From Malania oleifera (Eukaryota; Streptophyta; Magnoliopsida; Santalales; Ximeniaceae), in NCBI RefSeq assembly GCF_029873635.1, contig NC_080423.1, positions 111,059,087 to 111,123,086 on the forward strand: 64,000 nucleotides of DNA, given 5' to 3'. Under the pieces are notes generated by a model. The model was given only the letters and a program-made list of their open reading frames with translations, ran no database searches and had not been told where the DNA came from. Position numbers and translations under genes: made by a program. This document shows, piece after piece, positions 11,896-23,541 of the stretch (position 1 is its first letter; every line of letters begins with the position of its first letter).

Positions 11896-12084
11896 AATCT
11901 ATATGCCAATATTATACGATGTGATGATAAGCGTATTTTTGAATATGAAGAATTCTAATTGTGCTCAATCTAAGTCGGAATAAGTAGTTTGATTGTGTTG
12001 TTTGCACTTTGGAACTGCAGGAAAGAGTATTATGGGAAAAAGCTAAATAAAATAGGACATGTAAGTGAAAATAATAAGTGTCAA

Positions 12085-12490
12085 TGAATAGCTCGTATAG
12101 AGCTCTTATCGATTAGAGGAGAGAGAGAGTATAGAGAGAAGAGTGAGGCTCCCAGAAGATAAATGTATGCCCTCGTAGAGTCTCGGAGTGTGGGCCTGGA
12201 GTGTAGCCTACGCGCGTCGGCTTGTCGGCTTCCTTGTCGCGTACTCAACCTAGGGGTCCCTGCGTCATTTTGTGTTGGCGCAGCCGTGGCCGACCGAGCG
12301 GTTCTGTCGTTTGTATCTGCGCCCGTGGACAATCGGGCATGGGGTGGTTTGGCGGCCGTCCGGCCTCTTGCTGCTGTTCGTGCTTGATTATTCGTGTTTT
12401 TGGTTTTGTGTTTGTTTTTTTTGTTTATTTTTTGTTTTCTTTCTCCTTATATTTTATTTGGTACAATGTTAAGGGAGATAATATCTAGTA
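12085..12490. other. GC-rich insert replacing a CT microsatellite
   Basis: In copy c the matching place (29110-29180) is a (CT)n tract. Here it is about 400 bases of unrelated GC-rich sequence with no recognisable gene. The short open frames in it look like chance. Confidence 0.5.
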
Positions 12491-14414
12491 ATTTTAGTGA
12501 ACATGATTCAGGTTGGTTTGTGAAATGAAATGAGATGAGATGAGACTCAAATAGTAGGAGATTCAATAGGGAGGAAATTAAGAATTACCAATTTTTTTTT
12601 TATTTTGTAAATTAATGATTTTTTAGACATGTTAATATAATGTTTTGCATTATGTAATTTTGATTGTAGTGTTATACCATGCATATACAGTCATATGCAG
12701 ATGTACTATGCAAAATCGTCGACGATTTTTAAATGATTACAACTACATGATTTTCTTTATATCCAAGGCATTAAGTATAGATGATTTTGCTAATTAACTA
12801 CGTAATTATTACTAATGATCCTAAAAGTAAAGTAGAGAGATGAGATAACGATATTCATAAGAGTATATGAGCAAATATATATATATTATAGATATATAAT
12901 ATAGATGTGTGCGTGTTTGGTGTTAACCTATAATGGTAAAAGATGCTAGATAAAAAAACTATAATTCTAAAAGAACATAAAGGACTAGAATGAGTGTGAA
13001 AAACAACAATCATATCACTTACGTTGAAAGGTAAGTAGGATTCATTTGAAAAGACTCATTAGAGTTGCAGTTAAATCCAAATGAAATAAATTGACATAAA
13101 GTTTCAAGACGTTATGGATGTATACAATGCTCTAATTGGCTACCTCTATGTATAGTTTTTTCACCTATCTAATTCCGATATAAGGTTATAAATCTAAAAG
13201 TAATTGCTAATTTCAATAGTTAAATTTATTCAATTTAGAAGTAAGTCATATGAATTTATTGCTTTTATTCTTTAGATTATGATATATTTTGTGTTCATCA
13301 AAAAAGAAAGAAAAGGAAACACATGTAGGATACAAAAATTAAGTTCCTTCTTCATGCTCATAAATAAAATTACCTAATCATAAATTTTCATAAACGTATA
13401 CGGATGATTTTATTTAATTATTTATAAGTCAAAAGTCAATAAGATTATATTAATTTGGAATTTTAATTATTTTTCACTGAAAGAAGAGATATCTTTTTAA
13501 CCAACAACAAAAAAAATATAGGTGAAGGATCTAAGTATATTTCCCTTTTTTAAATGGGCAAAATGGCTAAATTTTTGGCTGGCAAACTATAAAAGGATTA
13601 GACATGAGTATGAAAATTTACGCATTTTCTCTCGTTAATTTCCGTTAAACACTTTTTTCTCGCTTACTTAGAATTTTGTCATTAACTGTTGGTTTGCAAA
13701 CATGTATGTGTTGCTCATCATAGGCAGTGATTGACTAATTAAATGATTGTTTATGAGACAATCTTGCCCCTTTGGCTCCCTTCCCTGCTGTTGCATTTTA
13801 TAGGGTTGTGTGCAGGAATGTATATCATGATAAAACATAACAATTAAAATTCCATATGCAACTATTGAGATAAATATATCTAAAATCATTAAATTTATAA
13901 AATAAGAAATCTTAGGTGCCTAGAGGAGTACTCTCGATGGTTTCTGGGTTTTAAGTGAGTTGGCAGTTCCACAGAAGCAGAGGTGGGTGTGTTGTTGTTG
14001 TGTTATGTTATTATTATTATTTGATATTTGAGGTCTTTGAAATTCAAACCGATGCAGGGTAATGAGTTCGTCTTCTCTCCGTTTTCACTTAGGCTTTGTT
14101 GGAAACTTAGAAAAATACGAGACAAAGAAAAGAAAAATTATCAAGGAATACACATTTTCCGAGAGAGAGAGAGAGAGAAGAGGGAGAGAGAGTGAGGAAG
14201 AGAGAAGGAGAGAGAGAGTGGAGGAGATGAGAGAAGAGATGAGGGATGAGTCGTCGAGGAGACGAGGGAGAGGAGAGAGAATTATTTCTGTTAAATACTA
14301 ATTATTGGTCTAGTTGCTTGGCCATTCTCCACAAATTTCCCATAAGAATTACATAGAGAAAGGGATGATTTATTGGCATAGCGATTGGGAATGACTCCAT
14401 GACATTTCCTTAAG

Positions 14415-14449
<35 letters not shown>

Positions 14450-14454
<5 letters not shown>

Positions 14455-15300
14455 TGAGAGATCGGAATTTGCCCCCGACTGAGGAGAGGACACCCCCCTG
14501 CCACTCCCGGCCTTGCTTTCTTCCACGGCTGACGATTTCGACCGCGCTGGAACGACGAGACCGAGGATGATGATTGAGGTTTCCGCTAAATTGCACTCTC
14601 CGAGGAGAGCCTGTTTCTTACCCTTCTCTCGGCCGGGTAAGCGATACGAATACGGTGCCTTATCCTCCCGCATCATTCGAGCCCGCGATCGAGCAGCTTT
14701 CTCCTGGCAGCATGACTGACACAAGTCCTTCTGCCTTTCCTGATTGGAATCGGGCGCGACCTGCTTGGGAGTCTCCCCACGTCCCCGCAGCCCCTCTTGG
14801 GACTCGCACTCCACCCCGACACCATGCAACTCCCTCGGACGGGCCTGAAGGCGCCTCGCCACCACGACCCTTTGCCTTCATCCCCCGCTTAGATAGCCCG
14901 CACTTCTCCCCCCCGCCCTCGTGCGAGACATCATAGTCTCTCAGCCCATTTTCCTCCTGCGCGAAGACCCACTCGGCCGAGACTCTGTACCCCGCAGCAT
15001 CGTCGCGTGTTTGCCGCATACGCACTTTCGCGTAGATTGTGAGATGGCAAGACCCGGAATGATGTCGCGTAATCCTTGATTGCAACTTCGAGATCGTCCG
15101 ATGTCTCGTGAGCACTAGTCTTAACCAAGGCGAGCCTGCTTGGAGTCAGCCGCAGCTAACTCCTACCCGATCTCGAAAGGCCTGCGTCTCTCTCTCTCAG
15201 AGACCCTGATAATCTCGTAGATGTAGAGAGTCGGAGAGATGGCCTGCGACTCCGACAGGGAGGCACTGGGAGAGCGGAGAGGGGAGCCGACGAGAGAGAG
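14450..15300. other. GC-rich insert inside a GA microsatellite
   Basis: About 850 bases, strikingly GC-rich in a context of about 30% GC, flanked on both sides by (GA)n. Copy b has only (GA)n at this place (17620-17690). Overlapping open frames of up to 151 codons exist on both strands but show no recognisable domain, which is expected for GC-rich non-coding DNA. It may be foreign DNA, a real insertion or bad consensus. Confidence 0.5.
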
Positions 15301-15518
15301 AGGTCTTTTTTTGCCCAATCTATAATTTATCAATCTTCCCTAAAAGGGAGAGAAAGAAGGAGAAAAAAAAAATAATTAAATATATAAAATTCAACACAGG
15401 CAATAGGGGCACATGCCTTTTATAAATAAATAAGCAAATAAAAATAAAAATTAGAAAAAATTCTTATACTTTACCAAGTTGGACGAAACAAAGCTTAACG
15501 GAATGAAACTAATATTTC

Positions 15519-15611
15519 CACTGGGAGAGTGCAACTGGATGGTTTATGGTTATTGTTGACGGGAAAGAAATAGGATTTCCAACAGTCCAAACATATCATT
15601 ATCTCATCGCT
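15519..15611 (-). pseudogene. RNase T2 last-exon fragment, cut by the gap
   Basis: Matches 17880-17975 and 31490-31580, the 3' part of the RNase T2 last exon. It is degraded and truncated by the run of N. It shows that copy a ends in the same RNase locus as copy b. Confidence 0.6.
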
Positions 15612-15711
15612 NNNNNNNNNNNNNNNNNNNNNNNNNNNNNNNNNNNNNNNNNNNNNNNNNNNNNNNNNNNNNNNNNNNNNNNNNNNNNNNNNNNNNNNNN
15701 NNNNNNNNNNN
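15612..15711. other. assembly gap (100 N)
   Basis: Exactly 100 N, the conventional placeholder for a gap of unknown size. The same sequence lies on both sides (see findings). Confidence 0.98.
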
Positions 15712-16006
15712 AATTAAGAATTACAATTTTTTTTTTATTTTGTAAATTTAATGATTTTAGACATGTTAATATCAATGTTTGCATATGTAATTTTGATTGT
15801 AGTGTTATACCATGCATATACAGTCATATGCAGATGTACTATGCAAAATCGTCGACGATTTTTAAATGATTACAACTACATGATTTTCTTTATATCCAAG
15901 GCATTAAGTATAGATGATTTTGCTAATTAACTACGTAATTATTACTAATGATCCTAAAAGTAAAAGTAGAAGAGATGAGATATCTATATCATAAGAGTAT
16001 ATGAGA

Positions 16007-16052
<46 letters not shown>

Positions 16053-17617
16053 TAACTATAATGGTAAAATATGCTTAGATAAAAAAACTATAATTCTTAA
16101 AATAACATAAAGGACTAGAATGAGTGATTGAAAAACAACAATCATATCAATTATGTTGAAAGTTAAGTAGGATTCATTTGAAAAGACTCATTAGAGTTGC
16201 AAGTTAAATTCCAAAATGAAATAAAATTTACATAAATTCACGACTTTTGGCTGTATTCCAATGGCTCTAATTGGCCTACCTTTGTTATAGTTTTTTCAAC
16301 CTATCTAATTCGATTATAAGTTATAATCTAATAAGTAATTGCTGAATTTTCAATAGTGAAATTTTATCAATTTCATAATGTAAGCTAAAAATGAATTATT
16401 GTTTTATTCTTTGATATATGCATATTTTTGTTTCATCAAAAAGACAGCCAAGAAAGAAAGAAAACATGTAGATACAAAAATATCGGTTTCTTCTTAATGC
16501 TATATAATAAAATTAACTAATCATAACTTTTCATAACTTATAAGGATGATTTTTTTAATTATTTATAAGTCAAAGCATAAGATATATTAATTTGTTAGAT
16601 TAATTATTTTTTTCACTAAAAGAGAGATTCTTTCTAACCAACAACAAACAAAACATATAGTTGAAGGATCGTAAGTTTTCAGTATATTTTGTCCCGTTTT
16701 TAAAGGGGCAATGGACTAAATTTTTGGCTTGCAACTATTACAAGGATTAGACAGCGTATGAAAATTTACGCCATTTCTACGTTAATTCGCTAACACATTT
16801 TCTTTACTTAGAATTTGTCATTAAATGTTTGGTTGAAAAACAGTATGGTGTGCTCATATAGGAGTATTGACTAATAAATGATTGTTTATGAGACAATTCT
16901 TGCCACCTTCCTTCGGACTTCTCTTCCCTTCGTGTTGCTGTTATAGGTTTGGCAGTGCATGTATTATCCATGATAAAACACTACAATTAAAAATGACAAT
17001 ATGCAAATATTGATATTAATATATCTAAAATCATTAAATTATAACAATAATTAAATCCTTTGGGTTGCCTAGAGGAAGTACCCTCGATGGTTTCTGGGTT
17101 TTAAGGAGTTGCCATTTCAAAGAAGCCAGAGGTGGGTTGTTGTTGTGTGTTGTTATTGTTATCTTTATTATTATGATATTTGAGGTTCTGTGAACATTCA
17201 AACCGATGCCAGGGGTAATGAGCTCGTCTTCTAATTTTTTTTTTTTTTCCTTTTTCATTTAGGGCTGTGTTTGGAACTTAGAAATACTAGAAAAAGAAAA
17301 AGAAAAAAAAATTATCAAGGAATACACATTTCAGAGAGGGAGAGAGGAGGAGATTTGAGAGAGAGAGGAAGGTAGAGAGACGACGAGAGGAGAGAAGACC
17401 GAGAAGGGAGAGAGAGGAGAGAGAGGAGGGAGAGGGAAGGGAGAGAGAGAGGAGAGAGAGAGAGAGGGGAGAGAGAGAGAGATATATTTCTGTAAACTAA
17501 TTTATTGGTCTAGTTGCTTGGACATTCTCCACAAATTCCCATACAAGAATTACATAGAGAAAGGGATTGATTTATTGGCCTAGCGATTTGGGCATGCTCC
17601 ATGAATTTCCATATAAG

Positions 17618-17691
<74 letters not shown>

Positions 17692-17879
17692 TCTTTTTGC
17701 AATCTATAATTCATCATCTTCCCTAAAAAGGAGAAAATAAAAAATAAAATAAAAATAAAAAACAGGCAATAGGGGCACTGCATTTTTATAAATAAATAAG
17801 TAAATAAAAATTAGAAAAAATTTTATATTTACCAAGTTGGACGAACAAAGCTTAACGGAATGAAAATAATATTTCCACT
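15712..17879. repeat. duplicated segment, copy b (right of the gap)
   Basis: Collinear with 12568-15520 and 29260-31480. Contains TA/TG repeats (16009-16050), a GA-rich block (17330-17490) and a pure (GA)n of about 70 bases (17620-17690). No gene is seen. It runs straight into the last exon of RNase T2 copy U1. Confidence 0.75.
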
Positions 17880-18401
17880 TGGAGATTGACAACTGGATGG
17901 TTTATGGTTATTTTTACCGGGACAAGAAATAGGATTTCCAACAATGTCCAAACATATTATTATCTCATGCTGTGTTGGATGCATGCATATTACACCTCAG
18001 TTGTGGGACATGGTCAACTGTGGATTCGATAGCGGCACTAATATCCGATGGCTTCCATGGTGTTTGTCACGGTGTTATACCTATTGAAGAAAGAAAAAAA
18101 AAACACAAGAAATTTAAAAAATTCAAAATTTTGGTGCATTTTTTGTAAAATTAAATTTGAGAATACTGTGGCTCCTGAGAGTTTCGAGCAAAGAACCTAT
18201 TCTTCCCTTTGCAGAAATGGCTAGTCCGAAGTAGCTAATAGGGTTCATATCTGAACATTTTCCATACTTTTCCCATTGAAAAATCCAAAAATCAAAGTCT
18301 TCCTTATAAGCGAAACTAGGCCAGTGCTTTTTCTGGAGGGTTTGCATATTATTGTTTTTAATTTGTTATTCGGTGCACGGGGGGGGGGGGGGGAGGGAAA
18401 G

Positions 18402-19220
18402 TGTAACGACCTAGAAAATATTGATATTCAAATATTAAAGAGAAAGGAAAATTGGAAACAAAAACAGAAGGAGGCAGTAGGCTTCGTCGACGAACGCTTT
18501 GTCGACGACATCGCATTTTGAAGATAATAATAATTTCAAGAGATTGCTAGAACTCATCGACGAATACAAGGCTTTGTTGATGAGTACATAAGGAAATTCG
18601 TCGACGAATTCAAGGCATCGTCGACAAGAAAATACCGAGAGGGGTTATGGAGTAGCCTGAATTTTGTCGACGAATACAGGGACTCGTCAACGAGGTGACG
18701 TGTCTCGTCGACGAATCTGGCAGTATAAATGGAGGGAAACTGGGAAATTTCGTCATTTTCAGCGCCTCTCTCTCTCTACGACGCTCTCTCACTTTTCTCT
18801 TCGTTTCCGGGCCCGTTTCTCGCTGGATTGAAGATCTGAATCTACCACGACGCTCCTGGCGAGATTCTCTACAAGTTTGCCGGAGCGGATCGTCTAGGAA
18901 ACGAAGTTGGATTTCATCCCAAATTCAGGATAAGACCTTTTAGCCTATTTAGGCGATAAAATACTGATATTTTGTTCTAAGGGATTGCGTTTTTAGGATG
19001 TTGGGCTAGGAACCCTGTGGGTATAGAGTCAGAATTATATAGGGGGCTTTTCAAAGTTAAGGTAAGGGAAATATGCTATGCTAGGAGTTTTCATAATGCT
19101 ATTAGAGACTTCATCAATACATGTTTATACCAATTTATTATACAGTATTTACAGATTATGAGTTTAAATACTTGTGTGGCCTAAGTAGACTTTTATGTGA
19201 CAATGCAATTTATATAGCTT

Positions 19221-19263
<43 letters not shown>

Positions 19264-19427
19264 CATACTATACTAAATGCATGAAAGTAGACAGCATATA
19301 CAATTTACATAGTTTTTCCCAGTGTATGGAGTTATACAGAATATGCAGCTACAGATATATATTCACAAAAAATTATACAAAGAATTGTACATGCATTCAT
19401 AGCTTTTATACGAATAATTTCATGAAA

Positions 19428-19485
<58 letters not shown>

Positions 19486-20125
19486 TGTATACAGTATTAT
19501 TTAGAACAGTATTTATATCACAGCTTTATACAGAACAGTAAATACAGATTTTAGCATGTCATGTTTCCTATTACCATAACATGTAGAGTATACAAACAGA
19601 GAATATAGACAGTGACACAGACAGATATATATATATATAGATAGCATCAAGATGCTACAGATACAAAATACAGAGTTTATAGTATTTACAGTGCAGAAAG
19701 ATAGCATGATGGTAATTTTGGAAACATGACGAAAACAGTAAATGAGTATATATGTATATATGTATATAGTATCAGATCCCTGTGGAAAGATTACAGACAG
19801 ATACAGTACAGATATAGATTACAAGGCATGGTACCGTTGCTATATTCAGATAGAGTGCAACCACACATCTCAGATAGTGTGTGGGTACCGTCTAACCGTG
19901 CTCGAAGAGGATGCAGCTCCCCAGTACGCTGGGTAAAGGGGGCCGGTTAGACGAGGTAGCAGCCAATCCCGCGCCTAGGAGAGGATGCAGTTTGGCCGGA
20001 CTGAGGTAGTGTAGAGTATATTGACTTATCTGGAGGGCCGACCAGATAGAGTCCCGCCTACGGGCCGCACAACCCTGTCATGAGGGGTCAAATCATGACG
20101 TACAGAGTCCTAGGGAATAAGTATA

Positions 20126-20162
<37 letters not shown>

Positions 20163-20648
20163 ACAATTTTACAATATATGATGAGTATAGTATGATATTA
20201 TCAGTAAGAAAAGTAAAAAATACAGATGATACAGTATATTTTAAATTGAGAAAGAAAGATATGCTTTACAGATTATTTATTACATTACAGTTTAGTTGCT
20301 ATTTTTAAGTATTCTTAACTGAGTTACCACAAGCTAGTAATAGCATATTTCCACTTACTGAGCGTCGACTCACCCCATTATTTTACCATTTTTCAGGTGA
20401 GCCAGTTAGGCGAGCAGATCAGGCTCGCGGATAGAAAGTAGTTAGATCACCCTGGTTATAGGGTGAGTTTTTGTCAGAGCTGTATATTTTTTTGAGTAGA
20501 TGATACTAGAGGGGTATTTTTGTATGACTATGGCGTATACACTGAATCTTGGTGTTGTTTAGTATATATGTAAATAGTTGTTTAATTTGTGCTCTCGCTG
20601 CTTAGGTATGGATATATATATATATATAAGTGGATAGAATTTTGAGGA

Positions 20649-20655
<7 letters not shown>
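18402..20655 (+). mobile_element. solo LTR D inside RNase T2 intron
   Basis: 2254 bp from TGTAACGACC to GGACATTACA. Flanks GAAAG (left) and GAGAG (right) are a 5-bp target duplication with one mismatch, in a GA-rich intron. The related copies U2-U4 show the uninterrupted site. It has a TCGTCGACGA array (18480-18715), TATAAAT at 18724-18730 and a CT tract after it. Several (TA)n runs follow. The hairpin module is at 20053-20099 and the CTTACTGAGCGTCGACTCAC block at about 20356-20376. No internal region is present. It inserted after the RNase copies multiplied. Confidence 0.88.
18724..18730 (+). promoter_or_regulatory. TATA box of LTR D
   Basis: TATAAAT directly after the last TCGTCGACGA copy and about 40 bases before a short CT repeat. 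Confidence 0.65.
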
Positions 20656-20690
<35 letters not shown>

Positions 20691-21025
20691 TGCGTCATGA
20701 TTAGTTTTTAATAATTAAAGCAAGATAAGTCCACGAAGTACTAAAAATAAATGGATAAACAGAGTGATGGTTCGTTTACCTTTCTCTTGCTTAGATCCTC
20801 CCCCTCACAATCAATAAGAGAAGCACCATCCTCAGAAACTGGCCATAGTCCATGGGTTGTGAATTGTTGGTTCGACTTTTTGATGCAGGGCCCTTGGACA
20901 GTGCTACATAATGCGTTGGGCCATTGAAAGGTGAGCTTAAAGTAATCAACGGATTATGCATGGTAGAGAGGGATGAAGAGCAAGAGGTGGAAGAGTAAAA
21001 TGAATTTTGACATTTTTATTGGAGC

Positions 21026-21722
21026 CTTCCACGGTGTTTGTCCCGGTGTTATACCTATTGAAGAAAGAAAAAAAAAACAAGAAATTTAATAAATTCAAAA
21101 TTTTGGTACATTTTTTGTGAAATTAAATTTGAGAATACCGTGGCTCTTGAGAGCTTCGAGCAAAGAACCTATTCTTCCCTTCGTAGAAATGGCTAGTTCG
21201 AAGTAGCTAATAAGGTCCATATCTAAACATTTTCCATGCTTTTCCCATTGACAAATCCAAAAATCAAAGTCTTCCTTATAAGCGAAACTAGGCCAGTGCT
21301 TTTTCAAGAGGGCTTGCATATTATTGTTTTTAATCTGTTATTCGGTGCATAGGGGGGGGGGGTGAGAGAGAGAGAGAGTGCGTCATGATTAGCTTTTAAT
21401 AATTAAAGCAAGATAAGTCCACGAAGTACTAAAAATTAAATTTTTTTTAAAATAAATAAATGGATAAACAGAGTGATAGTTCGTTTACCATTCTCTTGCT
21501 TAGATCCTCCCCCTCACAATCAGTGAGAGAAGCACCATCCTCAGAAACCGGCCATAGTCCATGGATTGTGAATTGTTGGTCCGGCTTTTTGATGCAGGGG
21601 GCTTGGACAGTGCTACATAATGCGTTGGGCCATTGAAAGGTAAGCTTAAAGTAATCAACAGATTCTGCATGGTAGAGAGGGATGAAGAGCAAGAGGTGGA
21701 AGAGTAAAATGAATTTTGACAT
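21026..21722 (-). pseudogene. RNase T2 copy U2 (exons 1-2 open, exon 3 truncated)
   Basis: The best-kept copy. Exon 1 (21722-21489, 78 codons) starts MSKFILLFHLLLFIPL, a clear signal peptide, and holds FTIHGLWP. Exon 2 (21334-21110) is open and holds CAS II WEKHGKC. Splice sites around intron 1 are intact (GTAAAC donor, CAG acceptor). The exon 2 to exon 3 junction does not fit a simple GT-AG phase, so I leave it open. Only about 30 bases of exon 3 remain (GQTPWK), joined in frame to the leader and signal peptide of U1. The C-terminal cysteines are absent, so it is unlikely to make an active enzyme. Confidence 0.8.
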
Positions 21723-21733
21723 TTTTATCGGAG

Positions 21734-22062
21734 CCTTCCACGGTGTTTGTCCCAGTGTTATACCTATTGAAGAAAGAAAAAAAAACAAGAAATTTAATAA
21801 ATTCAAAATTTTGGTACATTTTTTGTGAAATTAAATTTGAGAATATCGTGGCTTTTGAGAGCTTCGAGCAAAGAACCTATTCTTCCCTTCGCAGAAATGG
21901 CTAGTCCGAAGTAGCTAATAGGGTCCATATTTGAACATTTTCCATGCTTTTCCTATTGAAAAATCCAAAAATCAAAGTCTTCCTTGTAAGCGAAACTAGG
22001 CCAGTGCTTTTTCAAGACGGCTTGCATATTATTGTTTTTAATCTGTTATTCGGCGCACAGGG

Positions 22063-22125
<63 letters not shown>

Positions 22126-22467
22126 CGTCCTGATTAGCTTTTAATAATTAAAGCAAGATAAGTCCACGAAGTACTAAAAATTAAATTTTAAAAAAAATAA
22201 ATAAATGGATAAATAGACTGATGGTTCGTTTACCTTTCTCTTGCTTAGATCCTCCCCCTTGCAATCAATGAGAGAAGCACCATCCTCAGAAATCGGCCAT
22301 AGTCCATGGATTGTGAATTGTTGGTCCGACTTTTTGATGTAGGGGGCTTGGATAGTGCTACATAATGCATTGGGTCATTGAAAGGTGAGCTTAAAGTAAT
22401 CAACGGATTCTGCATGGTAGAGAGGGATGAAAAGCAAGAGGTGGAAGAGTAAAATGAATTTTGACAT
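21734..22467 (-). pseudogene. RNase T2 copy U3
   Basis: Exon 1 (22467-22234) is open and has the same signal peptide and FTIHGLWP or a close match. Exon 2 (22042 to about 21818) has a stop in place of the Trp before EKHGKC. Exon 3 is only its first 30 bases, fused to the leader of U2. Intron 1 contains a (GA)n run (22072-22122). The unit is about 745 bp long against 709 for the next one. Confidence 0.8.
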
Positions 22468-22477
22468 TTTTATCGAA

Positions 22478-22950
22478 GCCTTCCACGGTGTTTGTCCCGG
22501 TGTTATACCTATTGAAGAAAGAAAAAAAAAAAACAAGAAATTTAATAAATTCAAAATTTTGGTACATTTTTTGTGAAATTAAATTTGAGAATACCATGGC
22601 TTCTGAGAGCTTCGAGCAAAGAACCTATTCTTCCCTTCGCAGAAATGGCTAGTTCGAAGTAGCTAATAGGGTCCATATTTGAACATTTTCCATGCTTTTC
22701 CCATTGAAAAATTCAAAAATCAAAGTCTTCCTTATAAGCGAAACTAGGCCAGTGCTTTTTCAAGAGGGCTAGCATATTATTGTTTTTAATCTGTTATTTA
22801 GCGCACAGGGGGGGAGTGAGAGAGAGAGAGAGAGAGAGTGTGTGTGTGTGTGTGTGTGTGTCATGATTAGCTTTTAATAATTAAAGCAAGATAAGTCCAC
22901 GAAGTACTAAAAATTAAATTTTTTTAAAAATAAATAAATGGATATCCATC
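22478..22950 (-). pseudogene. RNase T2 copy U4 (exon 2 only)
   Basis: Exon 2 (22790 to about 22566) keeps WEKHGKC but has a stop at the Trp of the FDFW segment. Exon 3 is truncated as in U2 and U3. Exon 1 is missing: homology stops in intron 1 at about 22950, where unrelated sequence begins. It therefore marks the upstream end of the tandem array. Confidence 0.75.
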
Positions 22951-23093
22951 ATTTAAATAAATTTTGGTTAGTAGATTTTTTTTTTCTAGACAGCATAGAA
23001 ATTCAACATTTGTATTCTTAAATCAAAGCTGAGCCTGCAAAAGTTGCTCATTACTTGTTGAAGACAAGGGTGGATGATTGATGGACTAAACAA

Positions 23094-23154
<61 letters not shown>

Positions 23155-23541
23155 CGCGCGCGCGCATATTACTCACGCAAATATTGTGTTATTTGCATTT
23201 AACATCTTGAGCTACATAACAATAGACATTCAAAATTTTTATCCAAACCAATGATGAAGTTAATAATTTTTTTTCCATTTTTTTGCTTTAGAATGACAAT
23301 TCACCTTCTTTTACAAAATATAAAAATTTAATATTATCCCCAGAATAGAATGATTTTAACAATAAAATAATTAAATTTAAATTATTGCCGTTTGTAGAAA
23401 GATTTAGTTTAGTAGGGAGAACATTTTCATGCTTTACTCCACAAGAATGAAGCACACTTCATGAACTTTTTTTCAAGAATTTCAATATAAATATGCATTG
23501 AGTTGGCCAAGCTTCCATCATAGCTACTAGCTCCGATAAAA
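22951..23541. other. intergenic, upstream region of RNase copy U5
   Basis: 22955-23090 matches 27660-27820. Complex CA/TA/TG/CG dinucleotide repeats lie at 23097-23165. 23230-23541 matches 32960-33275, the upstream region of U7. A TATA box precedes U5. Confidence 0.6.
23486..23492 (+). promoter_or_regulatory. TATA box upstream of RNase copy U5
   Basis: TATAAAT 50 bases before the ATG at 23542. The same box is kept upstream of U7 and, on the minus strand, of U6 (near 32408), so it is probably the ancestral promoter. Confidence 0.6.

Larger units (their letters stand above)
11896..15611. repeat. duplicated segment, copy a (left of the gap)
   Basis: Non-coding sequence that matches copy b (15712-17970) and copy c (28916-31560) base for base over long stretches, for example TCGTCGACGATTTT at 12717 and 15850. 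It differs mostly by one-base insertions and deletions in homopolymers. Two GC-rich inserts absent from the other copies interrupt it (12085-12490 and 14450-15300). It ends in a piece of RNase T2 last exon at the gap. Confidence 0.75.
17880..21013 (-). pseudogene. RNase T2 copy U1, split by a solo LTR
   Basis: Three exons on the minus strand. Exon 1 (21013-20780, 234 nt) encodes a signal peptide, the mature start and catalytic motif CAS I FTIHGLWP. Exon 2 (about 18362-18138) carries CAS II. Exon 3 (18080-17880) encodes the C-terminal part with PSDISAAIES. Solo LTR D sits in intron 1. It is dead: a stop at residue 20 in exon 1, loss of the AG acceptor before exon 2, the catalytic His of CAS II changed to Tyr (WEKYGKC), and a stop at the start of exon 3. 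RNase T2 enzymes are secreted or vacuolar and cut RNA using the two histidines. S-RNase versus S-like type cannot be settled here. Confidence 0.85.

Noticed and set aside
14410-15128. Overlapping 107-151 codon open frames in the GC-rich block, as possible new genes
   Set aside because: No start context, no domain, frames open on both strands as expected from GC content, and the block is absent from the sister copies.
19281-19950. Small frames within (TA)n-rich parts of solo LTR D
   Set aside because: Low-complexity Tyr/Ile repeats from (TA)n; the region is a non-coding LTR.
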